Origin: PFJX01 sp963713085 | GTDB taxonomy: Bacteria > Pseudomonadota > Gammaproteobacteria > Burkholderiales > Thiobacillaceae | Assembly (NCBI GenBank): GCA_963713085.1 | Contig: CAVQKQ010000016.1 | Location: forward strand, 1-64,000 | Direction: 5' to 3' | DNA: 64,000 bases | Notes under the pieces: model-generated | The model's input: the letters and a program-made list of their open reading frames with translations, nothing else | Databases searched by the model: none | What the model was told of the DNA's origin: nothing | Shown: positions 1-7,715 of the stretch, in pieces | Layout: each line of letters starts with the position of its first letter | Position numbering within the stretch: position 1 is the first letter of the stretch | Position numbers and translations under genes: made by a program

Positions 1-562
1 GCCATCTGCTGCCATCCCGGACCTCCACATGGATGCAGTCGAGATAGACGATGGGATACAGCGCATCCAGCGGTCGAGCCTGCCAGGCCTTCACTTCTTC
101 CATGACGGCATCGGTCACAGTCGAGATCAGGGTGGGTGACACCTCGGCGCCATACATCTCTTCCAGGTGACTCTGGATCTCGCGAACCGTCATGCCTCGG
201 GCGTAGAGCGACAGGATCTTGTCGTCGAAGCCCGTCCAGCGGGTCTGGTGCTTGGGGATCAGCTGCGGCTCGAAGGTGCCGTGGCGGTCGCGGGGTATCT
301 CGATCGGCAGTTCGCCGAACTCACCCTTCAGGGTCTTTTTGCTCTTGCCGTTGCGGGTGTTGCATGCCGGGTTCTCCACCGGCTCGTTCTTGCCATGGCC
401 AGGGTGATCGGCCATCTCCGCTTCCAGCGCCTTCTCCAACAGCAATTTTGTGAGCTGCCTGAGCAGTCCATTCTCACCAATCAGGTCTTCCGGCTTTCGA
501 TATTCAGCCAGCAGGCTGCCCAGCAACTCCTTCGGTAAGGCTTTCTTTGCTACGGTCATCAT
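1..562 (-). CDS. IS256-family transposase, N-terminal part (runs off window)
   Basis: Reading the minus strand from ATG at 562-560 gives about 187 residues with no stop before the window edge. The product begins MMTVAKKALPKELL and contains the IS256-type N-terminal region: LLRQLTKLLLEKALEAEM, then a segment with FEPQLIPKHQTRWTGFDDKI and LSLYARGMTVREIQ. It continues into YPIVYLDCIHVEVRDG, which carries the first Asp of the DDE catalytic triad. The remaining catalytic residues lie outside the window, so intactness cannot be judged. A second in-frame ATG follows directly at 559-557. Family assignment rests on remembered family motifs and is firm; the exact IS type is not determined. Confidence 0.85.
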   Translation of the reverse strand, partial: MMTVAKKALPKELLGSLLAEYRKPEDLIGENGLLRQLTKLLLEKALEAEMADHPGHGKNEPVENPACNTRNGKSKKTLKGEFGELPIEIPRDRHGTFEPQLIPKHQTRWTGFDDKILSLYARGMTVREIQSHLEEMYGAEVSPTLISTVTDAVMEEVKAWQARPLDALYPIVYLDCIHVEVRDGSRW

Positions 563-625
563 CGCCCCTGGCAATGCGGCAGTTTCCTGCCCGGTGACCG
601 CTTATACAAAAATTCTTACACCCTT
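1..625 (-). mobile_element. IS256-family insertion sequence, one end (boundary inferred)
   Basis: The upstream flank of the transposase contains, on the minus strand, GGGTGTAAGAATTTTTGTAT (about 604-623). This resembles terminal inverted repeats of some IS256-family elements (GTGTAA...TTTTGT), so the element probably ends near 623-625. The partner end is outside the window, so neither the inverted repeat nor a target-site duplication could be checked. Between there and 765 I see no gene and no other clear signal. Confidence 0.4.
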
Positions 626-765
626 GACCCATCCGTTCCCTTTTAGAGTTTGCAAGACTTTGGCGTTATTCCAACGGATTCCGGCAATTCACGCTACTGC
701 CTTATGCGGACAATCCCCTGTGTCTATAAGGCTCGGTGCCGTTGTTCAGGGCTGACTATGTGGGT

Positions 766-1542
766 TTATTGCAGCTTCTTGAGGTAGTCCTTGGAAAACA
801 CCTTGTCCGGCAGGTCACGCAACCTCATGCGTTCGTAATCCAGCACTGACTGCTCCCCCGGTCGTAGCGCATCTTCCATGACCAGTCGGCTGGGCCGGCG
901 CTTGCCCGCCATGTCCCGATAGTTATCGTAGGAGCAGGTCTTCATCAGCCGGTTGGAGAGGGAATAGAACTCGGCCCTGCGAGGTCGGTAGTTGGCCTTG
1001 TTGACCCAGAGCAGAACCCGGTGGTAGGTCACGCCACGGTCGACAGCCAACAATTCCAGTACGTAATGTTCCTCGCCGTCGAGCCGTTCGCTACGCAATA
1101 GTCTGGGGTTGTAGTCGCCGCTGAAGTTGGCGCGGGCCAGATCACCGTTGGCAACTTCACCGGTCAAACGCTGGGACAGTCCGAGCCGGATGGGTTGGGA
1201 CACGTTGGGCATGAATATCCAGAGGTCGCGCCCCTTCATGAGCATGATCTGGCCCCGCTCCGAGGCGGGTTCCAGTATCATGATCACGGTGTTTTCGTTG
1301 CCCTTGGAAAGAACGCGGTATTTGCGTATTTGCGAATCCTGCCCCGGGGCGGAACTGGTGATATCGATATCGACCTGGAAACCCTCCGCAGGGAAACGGA
1401 TCTCGTCGGACCTTTCCAGTATAGCGCGCGCCATGCTGTCTTCCGTTTGAGAAGAATCGGCCAGGGCGAAGGTAGGGGGAGCCGTGACAATAGCCACATT
1501 GGCCAGTATAAGAACGATGCGAATCAACGAGTTAATAGACAT
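766..1542 (-). CDS. LolA-like outer-membrane lipoprotein-sorting protein
   Basis: This 258-aa product begins MSINSLIRIVLILANVAIV, a Sec signal peptide likely cleaved after TFALA. The mature part reads as the LolA/LolB-like lipoprotein-sorting superfamily: GFQVDIDI, an LKGR/MKGRDLWIFMPNVSQPIRL region, LTGEVANGDLARANFSGDY and a C-terminal VLDYERMRLRDLPD. The fold makes a half-barrel that carries a hydrophobic ligand in the periplasm. I chose ATG 1542 because the longer frame upstream would precede the signal peptide with unrelated sequence. It is divergent from the ABC ATPase (42 nt apart), and with the ATPase and two FtsX permeases nearby it suggests a dedicated envelope lipid or lipoprotein transport module. 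The substrate is unknown. Confidence 0.75.
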   Translation of the reverse strand: MSINSLIRIVLILANVAIVTAPPTFALADSSQTEDSMARAILERSDEIRFPAEGFQVDIDITSSAPGQDSQIRKYRVLSKGNENTVIMILEPASERGQIMLMKGRDLWIFMPNVSQPIRLGLSQRLTGEVANGDLARANFSGDYNPRLLRSERLDGEEHYVLELLAVDRGVTYHRVLLWVNKANYRPRRAEFYSLSNRLMKTCSYDNYRDMAGKRRPSRLVMEDALRPGEQSVLDYERMRLRDLPDKVFSKDYLKKLQ

Positions 1543-1584
1543 CTCGGTTAGCAATCCAATGACACAGTTTAATTCGATCCAGTT

Positions 1585-2337
1585 ATGAGCCTTGTCCGCA
1601 TTGAAGGCGTTACCAAGGAATACATGCTGGGCGAGCAGACGGTGGTCGCACTGCACGATATTACACTCGCCATCGAGGAAGGGGTGTTCCTGGCCATCGC
1701 CGGCCCGTCCGGCAGCGGCAAGACCACACTGCTCAATATCATCGGTTGCATCGACACGCCGAGCCAGGGCAGGGTATTCATCGACGATAAGGAGGTGACC
1801 GGGCGTTCACCCGATGAGCTCGCCGATCTGCGAGCCCGTACCACCGGTTTCATCTTCCAGACCTTCAATCTGTTTCCCGTGCTGACCGCGGCAGAGAACG
1901 TGGAGTACCCGCTGCTGCAATTGCCTGAACTCGGCAAGACGGAACGGCGAAAGCGGGTAAAGCGCTACCTTTCCATAGTAGGGTTGGAAAAATACGGGGA
2001 TCACCAGCCCAACCAGCTTTCCGGGGGACAGCGCCAACGGGTTGCCATCGCCCGCGCCCTGGCGGTCAGCCCGCGCATCGTTTTGGCGGACGAGCCGACC
2101 GCCAACCTTGACAGCAAGACCGGGGAAAGCATCCTGACTTTGATGAAGGAGATCAACCGGCAATTCGGCACCACCTTCATTTTTTCCACTCACGACCGCA
2201 AGGTGATGTCCATGGCGGACCGACTTGTGCGCATCGAGGATGGCAGGGTGGCCATGCTGGCCATGAAGGTTAATCAGAAATGGCAACTGGTCAGGACTGG
2301 CAAACACGCTGTGAGAGCAAAGGAGAAGACGGCATGA
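1585..2337 (+). CDS. ABC transporter ATP-binding protein, LolD/MacB type
   Basis: This 250-aa nucleotide-binding subunit has Walker A GPSGSGKTT (about residues 40-48), a Q-loop FIFQTFNLFPVLTAAENV, signature LSGGQRQRVAIARAL, Walker B IVLADEPTANLD and an H-loop FSTHD. The Q-loop context and length match LolD/MacB/FtsE-like ATPases that work with FtsX-type permeases rather than importers. Such ATPases drive lipoprotein release or periplasmic mechanotransmission, not classic transmembrane transport. About 25 residues after the usual end (LAMKVNQKWQLVRTGKHAVRAK) are an extension. Its stop overlaps the next start (ATGA at 2334), so the downstream outer-membrane protein is translationally coupled. 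The two permeases at 3936-6395 on the opposite strand are the likely partners. Confidence 0.85.
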   Translation: MSLVRIEGVTKEYMLGEQTVVALHDITLAIEEGVFLAIAGPSGSGKTTLLNIIGCIDTPSQGRVFIDDKEVTGRSPDELADLRARTTGFIFQTFNLFPVLTAAENVEYPLLQLPELGKTERRKRVKRYLSIVGLEKYGDHQPNQLSGGQRQRVAIARALAVSPRIVLADEPTANLDSKTGESILTLMKEINRQFGTTFIFSTHDRKVMSMADRLVRIEDGRVAMLAMKVNQKWQLVRTGKHAVRAKEKTA

Positions 2338-3872
2338 AACTACGAACGGCTGGGCTATTGTGCGTATTTTTCATGAGTGCCCCTTTATTGGCCAATGCGG
2401 CGGACAAAGGCGAGGAATTGCCGCTCTCCCGTGATTCACTGTTCGGTGTTGAACCGAAGGATCCGAGCGCGGACGAGGTCCAGACGGGTGGCAAGGAGCC
2501 ACTGCCGGTCTCCAAGGATGAACTATTCGGCGTCGAACCTGCTGGCGACAAAGCCGAGGACAAGCCCGAACCCGTTTTACCCGCCTCGAAAGACGAGCTG
2601 TTCGGTCCAGAAGAGGAAAGCAAAGCCGGTTTGGCAACGACTGCCCCAGCCAAGCCGGCTGCCGCTGAAGCTCACATGGTTCACGGTTTCCTGCAGACCG
2701 AGTTGGCGTACACCTATGCCGATCCGGAGCATTGGTCCAAGGTACTGGGACGGCTCGAGTTGGGCAGCCAGGGCCGCCTGGGACAGGACATGCGCTGGAA
2801 AGTCAGCGGCAGGGTGGATTACAACGCCGTTTATGACCTGACGGATGATTACCAACGGGCGGTGCGCAACGACCAGCGTGCAGAGTTCCAGGTTCGGGAA
2901 ACCTATCTCGACTTCTCAACCGGCGGCTTGGACTGGAGGGTGGGGCGCCAGCATGTGGTGTGGGGCGAGATGGTGGGCCTGTTCTTCGCCGACGTGGTCT
3001 CGGCCAAGGATCTGCGCGAGTTCATCCTTCCGGACTTCCAGGTCCTTCGCATCCCCCAGTGGGCGGCCCGCGCGGAGTATTTCAAGGAGGATTTCCATGC
3101 CGAGGTGGCCTGGATTCCCTTCCCCAGCTACGACCAGATCGGCAAGCCCAGGGACTTTCTCCATCCGGGCCTGGGGGCGGATTTCTATCCTTATCCGCCC
3201 GCGGTTGCGCCGACCATCCTTGCTGAGGAAAAGCCCGGCACCAGCCTGGATCACGGCAATTTCGGTGTGCGCCTGAACCAGTTGAAGAACGGCTGGGATG
3301 TGTCCGGTTTCTATTACACCAGCATGAACAGCGCGCCCACCTTCTACCAGTTCGCCCCGAATGTGTTCACGCCCCGACATGACCGCATCTGGCAGGCGGG
3401 CGGGACCCTGGCCAAGGACCTGCGCGATTTCGTGCTCAAGGCCGAGGCCGTCTATACCAACGGGCGACGCTTCAACCTCCTCGTGCCGGACCCCGATGGG
3501 GTGGTGAAGCAGAACACCCTGGACTGGGTGGTGGGCCTGGACTTCAACCCGACCAGCGATACCCGGGTCAATACCCAGCTTTATCAGCGCTACTTCTTCG
3601 ATCACGACCCCAACATTATCCCGGACAAGACCGAGAACGGCATTACCCTGCTTGTCAGCCACAATTTCTCCGACAAATGGACGGCGGAGGCCCTGCTGGT
3701 GCACAGCCTGAATCGCAGCGATTGGATGTTCCGCCCCAAGGCCAGTTGGGGATTCCAGCCCAACTGGAAGCTGAGCTTCGGGCTGGATATCTTTGGCGGT
3801 CCGGCCACCGGATTATTTGGCCAGTATGACCAGCAGGACCGTGGCTATGCGGAAGTGCGTTACGACTTCTGA
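2334..3872 (+). CDS. DUF1302-like outer-membrane beta-barrel protein with LPxSKDELFG repeats
   Basis: This product has 512 aa. ATG 2334 was chosen because AGGAG lies at 2321-2325 and a signal peptide follows (MKLRTAGLLCVFFMSAPLLA, then NAA). The N-terminal mature region holds three copies of LPxS(K/R)D(E/S)LFG near residues 29-38, 57-66 and 82-91, in a charged low-complexity linker. The remainder is a beta-barrel rich in alternating aromatic strands and contains the DUF1302-like block WRVGRQHVVWGEMVGLFFAD, then DLREFILPDFQVLRIPQW. It ends YAEVRYDF with the terminal Phe typical of BamA-assembled barrels. DUF1302 proteins are often encoded near DUF1329/LolA-like and MMPL- or FtsX-type proteins. 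The function here is unknown; it may be the outer-membrane partner of the adjacent ABC module. Confidence 0.7.
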   Translation: MKLRTAGLLCVFFMSAPLLANAADKGEELPLSRDSLFGVEPKDPSADEVQTGGKEPLPVSKDELFGVEPAGDKAEDKPEPVLPASKDELFGPEEESKAGLATTAPAKPAAAEAHMVHGFLQTELAYTYADPEHWSKVLGRLELGSQGRLGQDMRWKVSGRVDYNAVYDLTDDYQRAVRNDQRAEFQVRETYLDFSTGGLDWRVGRQHVVWGEMVGLFFADVVSAKDLREFILPDFQVLRIPQWAARAEYFKEDFHAEVAWIPFPSYDQIGKPRDFLHPGLGADFYPYPPAVAPTILAEEKPGTSLDHGNFGVRLNQLKNGWDVSGFYYTSMNSAPTFYQFAPNVFTPRHDRIWQAGGTLAKDLRDFVLKAEAVYTNGRRFNLLVPDPDGVVKQNTLDWVVGLDFNPTSDTRVNTQLYQRYFFDHDPNIIPDKTENGITLLVSHNFSDKWTAEALLVHSLNRSDWMFRPKASWGFQPNWKLSFGLDIFGGPATGLFGQYDQQDRGYAEVRYDF

Positions 3873-3935
3873 ATGTCCTGAACAGAAATCGTGAACCGGC
3901 GATAAGGCATTTGTGGGAGCGCGGGTAGCGGTTGG

Positions 3936-5147
3936 TTACACGCTCTGGCGCAGCGCGTCCACAACGGGGATACCTCGCACCTTTGCGGCCGGCAGGACGG
4001 CTGCAAGCACGGTGGCAATCAGTCCGACCAAGAATGCGCCGGCAACCACCCCAGGCACGATGCGGATGTGGGCGGTATAGGTCAGGTCCGCGTTGGGCGG
4101 AGGCGGCATCGGGATGCCGATGGCCGAGATGATCAGGGCTAGAATCAGGCCCAGGAATACGCCGAGGGTGGCCCCCGCCAGGCCGATGATGACGTTCTCC
4201 AGGATGATCAGTTCGATCACGCGGCTGCTGCGGTTGCCCAGGGCCATCATGGTGCCGAATTCCCCTACCCGCTCGAATACGCTCATGTTGACGCTGTTCA
4301 CCACGGAGAGCAGCACCATCAGCAGGATGATCATGCGCAGGACCCCGAACTGCACGTCGTACATCTTCACGGTCTTGGCATAAAAGTCATTCAGCTGCAG
4401 CCAGGTAGTGACTTCCAGACCTTGTCCACCCAGCTCCTTGGCAAGGCGACCGGCCTCGGCTTCGGTATCCCGAGTCTGCTTCAGGGAAACCACCAAGGTA
4501 TTCAATCCTGGTGTGGCAAGCAGATCCTGAGCTGCCGCCAGCGGTATACGCACGGCACGGGCGTCGTAGTCCTTGGAGAAGGTCTGGAAGGTGCCCACCA
4601 CCTGGAACTCTTGGCTATTCAAGGCGCCGTCCGGCGTATTGATCACCAGCGTCGCCCAGTCGCCGGGCTTCAGTTTCAGTGCTTGGGCAAGCCCGTGGCC
4701 GATCATCACGCCGCTGTTATCCTTCGCCTCGAGCCGTCGTCCGGCCGAGATCACCATGCCGCTACCGAGGCGCGCCTCCCGTTCGGGTTCCACCCCTTCG
4801 CCAATGATGGGCAGGTCCGAGCGACCATTGTTGAGCAGGCCTGAAAAATACAGACGGCCCATCACGTCAGCCACTCGGTCGCTTGCCAGGACCTGCTTCT
4901 TTAGCGGTTCCGGGTCTTCGATAAGATATTTTTCCGGGCTGCGCGCGCCATGCTCGAAGTAGCCGTTGCGGGCGATCTGCAGATGGCCGGATTGGGAATG
5001 GATCAGGACCTCGCCCAGCTGGGTGAAGATGTCGTGAACGAAGCCGCCGCTCAGGATCAGTCCGACCACGCCGGCGATGATGGCCAGCAGGGTCATGCCG
5101 GTGCGGGCCTTGTGGCGCAGCACGTTGCGTAGGGCGAGTTTCCACAT
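3936..5147 (-). CDS. FtsX/MacB-type ABC transporter permease (second of pair)
   Basis: This 403-aa protein begins MWKLALRNVLRHKARTGMTL. It has one N-terminal transmembrane helix, a large periplasmic MacB-PCD-like domain (about residues 40-260) and three C-terminal helices with the FtsX signature: VNSVNMSVFERVGEFGTMMALG, then LIILENVIIGLAGATLGVFL. This topology belongs to LolC/LolE/MacB permeases. It lies 9 nt downstream of a paralogous permease, so the two probably form a heterodimer served by the ATPase encoded at 1585-2337 on the opposite strand. Confidence 0.85.
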   Translation of the reverse strand: MWKLALRNVLRHKARTGMTLLAIIAGVVGLILSGGFVHDIFTQLGEVLIHSQSGHLQIARNGYFEHGARSPEKYLIEDPEPLKKQVLASDRVADVMGRLYFSGLLNNGRSDLPIIGEGVEPEREARLGSGMVISAGRRLEAKDNSGVMIGHGLAQALKLKPGDWATLVINTPDGALNSQEFQVVGTFQTFSKDYDARAVRIPLAAAQDLLATPGLNTLVVSLKQTRDTEAEAGRLAKELGGQGLEVTTWLQLNDFYAKTVKMYDVQFGVLRMIILLMVLLSVVNSVNMSVFERVGEFGTMMALGNRSSRVIELIILENVIIGLAGATLGVFLGLILALIISAIGIPMPPPPNADLTYTAHIRIVPGVVAGAFLVGLIATVLAAVLPAAKVRGIPVVDALRQSV

Positions 5148-5156
5148 ATCCGGGCC

Positions 5157-6395
5157 TTATCGGTTATGCCGCAGGGCGTCGACGATGACCAGCCTGGATG
5201 CCCGCCAAGCCGGGTAGATGCTGGCGATGAGGGTGGTGGACACGGCCAATATCAAGGCCTGGAAGACGATGCCCGGCGTGATGATGATCCCGGCGATGAA
5301 GCCGCGCGACATCCCCGGCGCGGGGGGCATGGGAATGCCGATGGCCGAGATGGCGCTGGCCAGCAGATAGCCCAGGGTTACACCGATCAGGCCCCCGATA
5401 CCGCCCAGCAACACCCCCTCCAACAGGAACAGGCCCAGGATACGCTTACGCTTTATGCCCAGCGCCATGGCGGTACCGATTTCCACGGTGCGCTCCATCA
5501 CGCTCATGGTCATGGTGTTGCTGATGCTGAGAATGATGATCAGGGCGATGATGGATTTGACCACGCCCATCTGGCGCGAGAACAAGGCCACGGTCTTGTT
5601 GTAGAAATCCGCAAGCGTGCTCCAGGGGGTCACCTCATAAGACTTGAAGGCTGCATTACCCCGGATATAGGCCAAGGCCTCGTCCGTCATGTCCGTGTCC
5701 TTCAACCCCACGACCCAGAGATGGGCGCCATTGGTGCGAAGCAGCTTGCGGGCGGTTCCCAGGGAAATGCGCAACATGGTGTCGTCATAGGCCTTCATGG
5801 AGGTGGATGCCAGGCCACGCACATGCCCCTCGACAGCGTTGATTCCTCCTGACGCGGTATTGGCCAGCAGAACCACCATGTCGCCTGTCTTTACGCCCAG
5901 ATTAGCGGCCAGGCCGATGCCCATCTGAATGCCGTTGGGATCATCGATGCTGAGCCTCTGCCCCGACATGATGGTCAGGTTGTGGGTGGATGGGTCCTTG
6001 ATGGGATCGATGCCCTCGCCGATGAAGGAAAGGGTGCTGTCGCCATGGCTGATCAGGCCATTGAATGTCAGGCGCGGCGCGACGGACCGGAGTCCTGGGG
6101 TGTGTTCCAGGGCTGTCAGCGCCGGGCTCTTGTCCGGTAGCAAAAACGCCATGGGGTCCGCCCGACCTTCCTCATGGTAGCCCGGTCTGGTCACCTGGAT
6201 ATGTCCAAACTGTGTGACGGCCACCCCTTCCCGGTTGGCCCAGAACACCCATTCGATGTAGCCCGCCGACAGCATCATGGCGATGACGCCGAAACCGATT
6301 GCGGCGATGGCGATGAGGCTGCGCCGCCGCTGGCGCAGGATGTTACGCAGGGCAAGGCGAAAATCGACCGACAGGGTGGAGGTCAGAATGGACAA
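5157..6395 (-). CDS. FtsX/MacB-type ABC transporter permease (first of pair)
   Basis: The conserved part starts VDFRLALRNILRQRRRSLIA, followed by a transmembrane helix, a periplasmic domain (QFGHIQVTRPGYHEEG, ISHGDSTLSFIGEG) and three C-terminal helices with SNTMTMSVMERTVEIGTAMA. The start is uncertain. I use TTG at 6395, which puts 10 residues before the conserved block. The open frame continues to 6545, but the extra N-terminal sequence (MFPSIDFLHRHSQQGMWEHG) does not look like a permease, and no well-placed ribosome site decides it. It is paralogous to the next gene and is presumably its heterodimer partner. Confidence 0.8.
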   Translation of the reverse strand: MSILTSTLSVDFRLALRNILRQRRRSLIAIAAIGFGVIAMMLSAGYIEWVFWANREGVAVTQFGHIQVTRPGYHEEGRADPMAFLLPDKSPALTALEHTPGLRSVAPRLTFNGLISHGDSTLSFIGEGIDPIKDPSTHNLTIMSGQRLSIDDPNGIQMGIGLAANLGVKTGDMVVLLANTASGGINAVEGHVRGLASTSMKAYDDTMLRISLGTARKLLRTNGAHLWVVGLKDTDMTDEALAYIRGNAAFKSYEVTPWSTLADFYNKTVALFSRQMGVVKSIIALIIILSISNTMTMSVMERTVEIGTAMALGIKRKRILGLFLLEGVLLGGIGGLIGVTLGYLLASAISAIGIPMPPAPGMSRGFIAGIIITPGIVFQALILAVSTTLIASIYPAWRASRLVIVDALRHNR

Positions 6396-6546
6396 TCCTG
6401 TGTCTGTAGAAATGGGGATCAAGACTAGCTTACTTGGCGGTTGCTTGGCATGACAACCCGCTTTGCAAGAAGGTTGTCCCAATTGGCCATGCTCCCACAT
6501 TCCCTGCTGGCTATGGCGATGTAAGAAATCTATAGACGGAAACAAC

Positions 6547-6577
6547 TACGCCTGGCGTCTTGCGACGGCCAGGCGTA
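6547..6577 (-). terminator. Hairpin after PEP-CTERM gene, candidate terminator
   Basis: A perfect 10-bp stem, TACGCCTGGC (6547-6556) with GCCAGGCGTA (6568-6577), has an 11-nt loop and lies about 80 nt past the stop of the PEP-CTERM gene on the minus strand. The following minus-strand bases (GTTGTTTCC) are only weakly T-rich, so efficient intrinsic termination is uncertain. The rest of 6396-6655 shows no gene. Confidence 0.45.
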
Positions 6578-6655
6578 AATCCCAATTTTCTGTTCCGCTG
6601 TTACCGTTCTTTTGCGGTCGTTTGCGGTGTTTCAGATGGCTCCGTGGCGGGTAGT

Positions 6656-7498
6656 TCAACCTTTAGTAGTTCGACGGCGCCTGCTTGCCATGCCTAGGCC
6701 GAGAAGGCCGAGGCCCATCAAGGACAAACTGCCGGGTTCCGGTACGGTGGTGAGCGGCTGGGTGGAAATCGTGAATCCGAAGGCGAGATCAGTTGCTTCC
6801 CCTTCCACGGTTGTGAACCCGAGACAACCTGGCCCCACACTAGCCGCGGCGCAGGCGCTGGGCGACAGAATACTCAGCACATTGCCGTCAACCGGGAAGA
6901 TGTTGACGTAATAGGTGACCAAGCCGTCGCCATCGCCAACGTCGTAGTTGATAGTCTGGTTAAGAAGTCCGCTGGTCAGGACAAAGATGTCGTTACACGG
7001 ATTGCCAAGCGGGCTTGCGGCGGCGCATGGTGTGCTATTCGGGGTCTCGGCGAAAGAGATGCCGTAATTAATCAGAATAGGGGCCAAATCTGAATTCAAG
7101 GGGACCAGTGGAGTAAGAATTGCAGTCTCTGTCATCACGGCCGTTAAGAGCGAAGTGCCGGTAATCGGGTTATTCGTGTGAACAAGGGTGGGTCCCACGC
7201 CGAGGTAAGGAGAACTTGCTGGCGGAGTTCCACCCCCTATGTAAGTGTCAACCGACCCAATTGCCGGAGTGCCGGTAATACCAAGAGAACTCTGGCCTGA
7301 ACCGGTCGAGGTGCCCCATGACAGAAGCGTCGGCGACGTTGTAAATCCCGAGGTATCGGTATATGTCGCGGCGGTGAACTCATTGGCAAGGTTATAACCC
7401 CAAGTCATCACGACTGCTTTGGCTGGTTGTGTGACGAGGCCCATACATAAGCCAGCCGCCAACGACAACCGTGCAATGGTGCTGATCATGCGTAACAT
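6656..7498 (-). CDS. PEP-CTERM sorted exported protein (THxN-like family)
   Basis: This 280-aa protein begins MLRMISTIARLSLAAGLCMG (signal peptide, probable cleavage near PAKA). It ends with a full PEP-CTERM tripartite signal: VPEPGSLSLMGLGLLGLG helix, then SRRRR (about residues 252-280), the sorting tag cleaved by exosortase. A VHTNNPITG stretch (106-114) resembles the THxN motif of one PEP-CTERM family, with Val in place of Thr. Two Cys pairs (PCAAASPLGNPC and ACAAASVGPGC) could form disulfides. ATG 7498 is chosen because AAGGAG sits just upstream (7505-7510 region); two earlier in-frame ATGs lack this. A sigma-54 promoter precedes it. Such proteins are usually co-expressed with exopolysaccharide and exported to the matrix. 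Confidence 0.85.
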   Translation of the reverse strand: MLRMISTIARLSLAAGLCMGLVTQPAKAVVMTWGYNLANEFTAATYTDTSGFTTSPTLLSWGTSTGSGQSSLGITGTPAIGSVDTYIGGGTPPASSPYLGVGPTLVHTNNPITGTSLLTAVMTETAILTPLVPLNSDLAPILINYGISFAETPNSTPCAAASPLGNPCNDIFVLTSGLLNQTINYDVGDGDGLVTYYVNIFPVDGNVLSILSPSACAAASVGPGCLGFTTVEGEATDLAFGFTISTQPLTTVPEPGSLSLMGLGLLGLGMASRRRRTTKG

Positions 7499-7542
7499 GG
7501 TTTGCTCCTTCATATAAAATCGCATTGATGCAGTGAACCATG

Positions 7543-7558
7543 AGCTAAATTCGTGCCA
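7543..7558 (-). promoter_or_regulatory. Sigma-54 (-24/-12) promoter of the PEP-CTERM gene
   Basis: The minus strand reads TGGCACGAATTTAGCT, with the GG and GC elements separated by exactly 10 nt as RpoN requires (consensus TGGCAC-N5-TTGCW; here the -12 is TAGCT). The predicted start lies near 7533, about 35 nt before the ATG. The 100 bp upstream (7560-7665) are unusually AT-rich, as expected for enhancer and bending DNA. PrsR, encoded about 6 kb away, is a sigma-54 activator of the PEP-CTERM type and is the obvious candidate regulator. Confidence 0.75.
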
Positions 7559-7680
7559 CTACAAATATTGTATATAAACCAATGCATTATAATATTTTCT
7601 GGAAAGTGCTTTGCTGTACTGTAAATATATTCGACACCTGGATCCTGAGGTTATGTTGTGCAAGGTACGCGTAATCTTGA

Positions 7681-7708
7681 TGTGTCATGTGTCATGTGTC
7701 ATGTGTCA
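7681..7708. repeat. Four tandem copies of a 7-bp repeat
   Basis: TGTGTCA is repeated four times without interruption (28 bp), ending 7 bp from the stop codon of the first prsT gene and lying about 120 bp upstream of the sigma-54 promoter of the PEP-CTERM gene. A 7-bp unit outside coding sequence can change in copy number by slippage. It might alternatively be a set of binding half-sites. Confidence 0.8.
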
Positions 7709-7715
7709 GTCTCGA

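Noticed and set aside
7681..7708. CRISPR-like repeat
   Set aside because: Only 7-bp units without spacers and no cas genes in the window.
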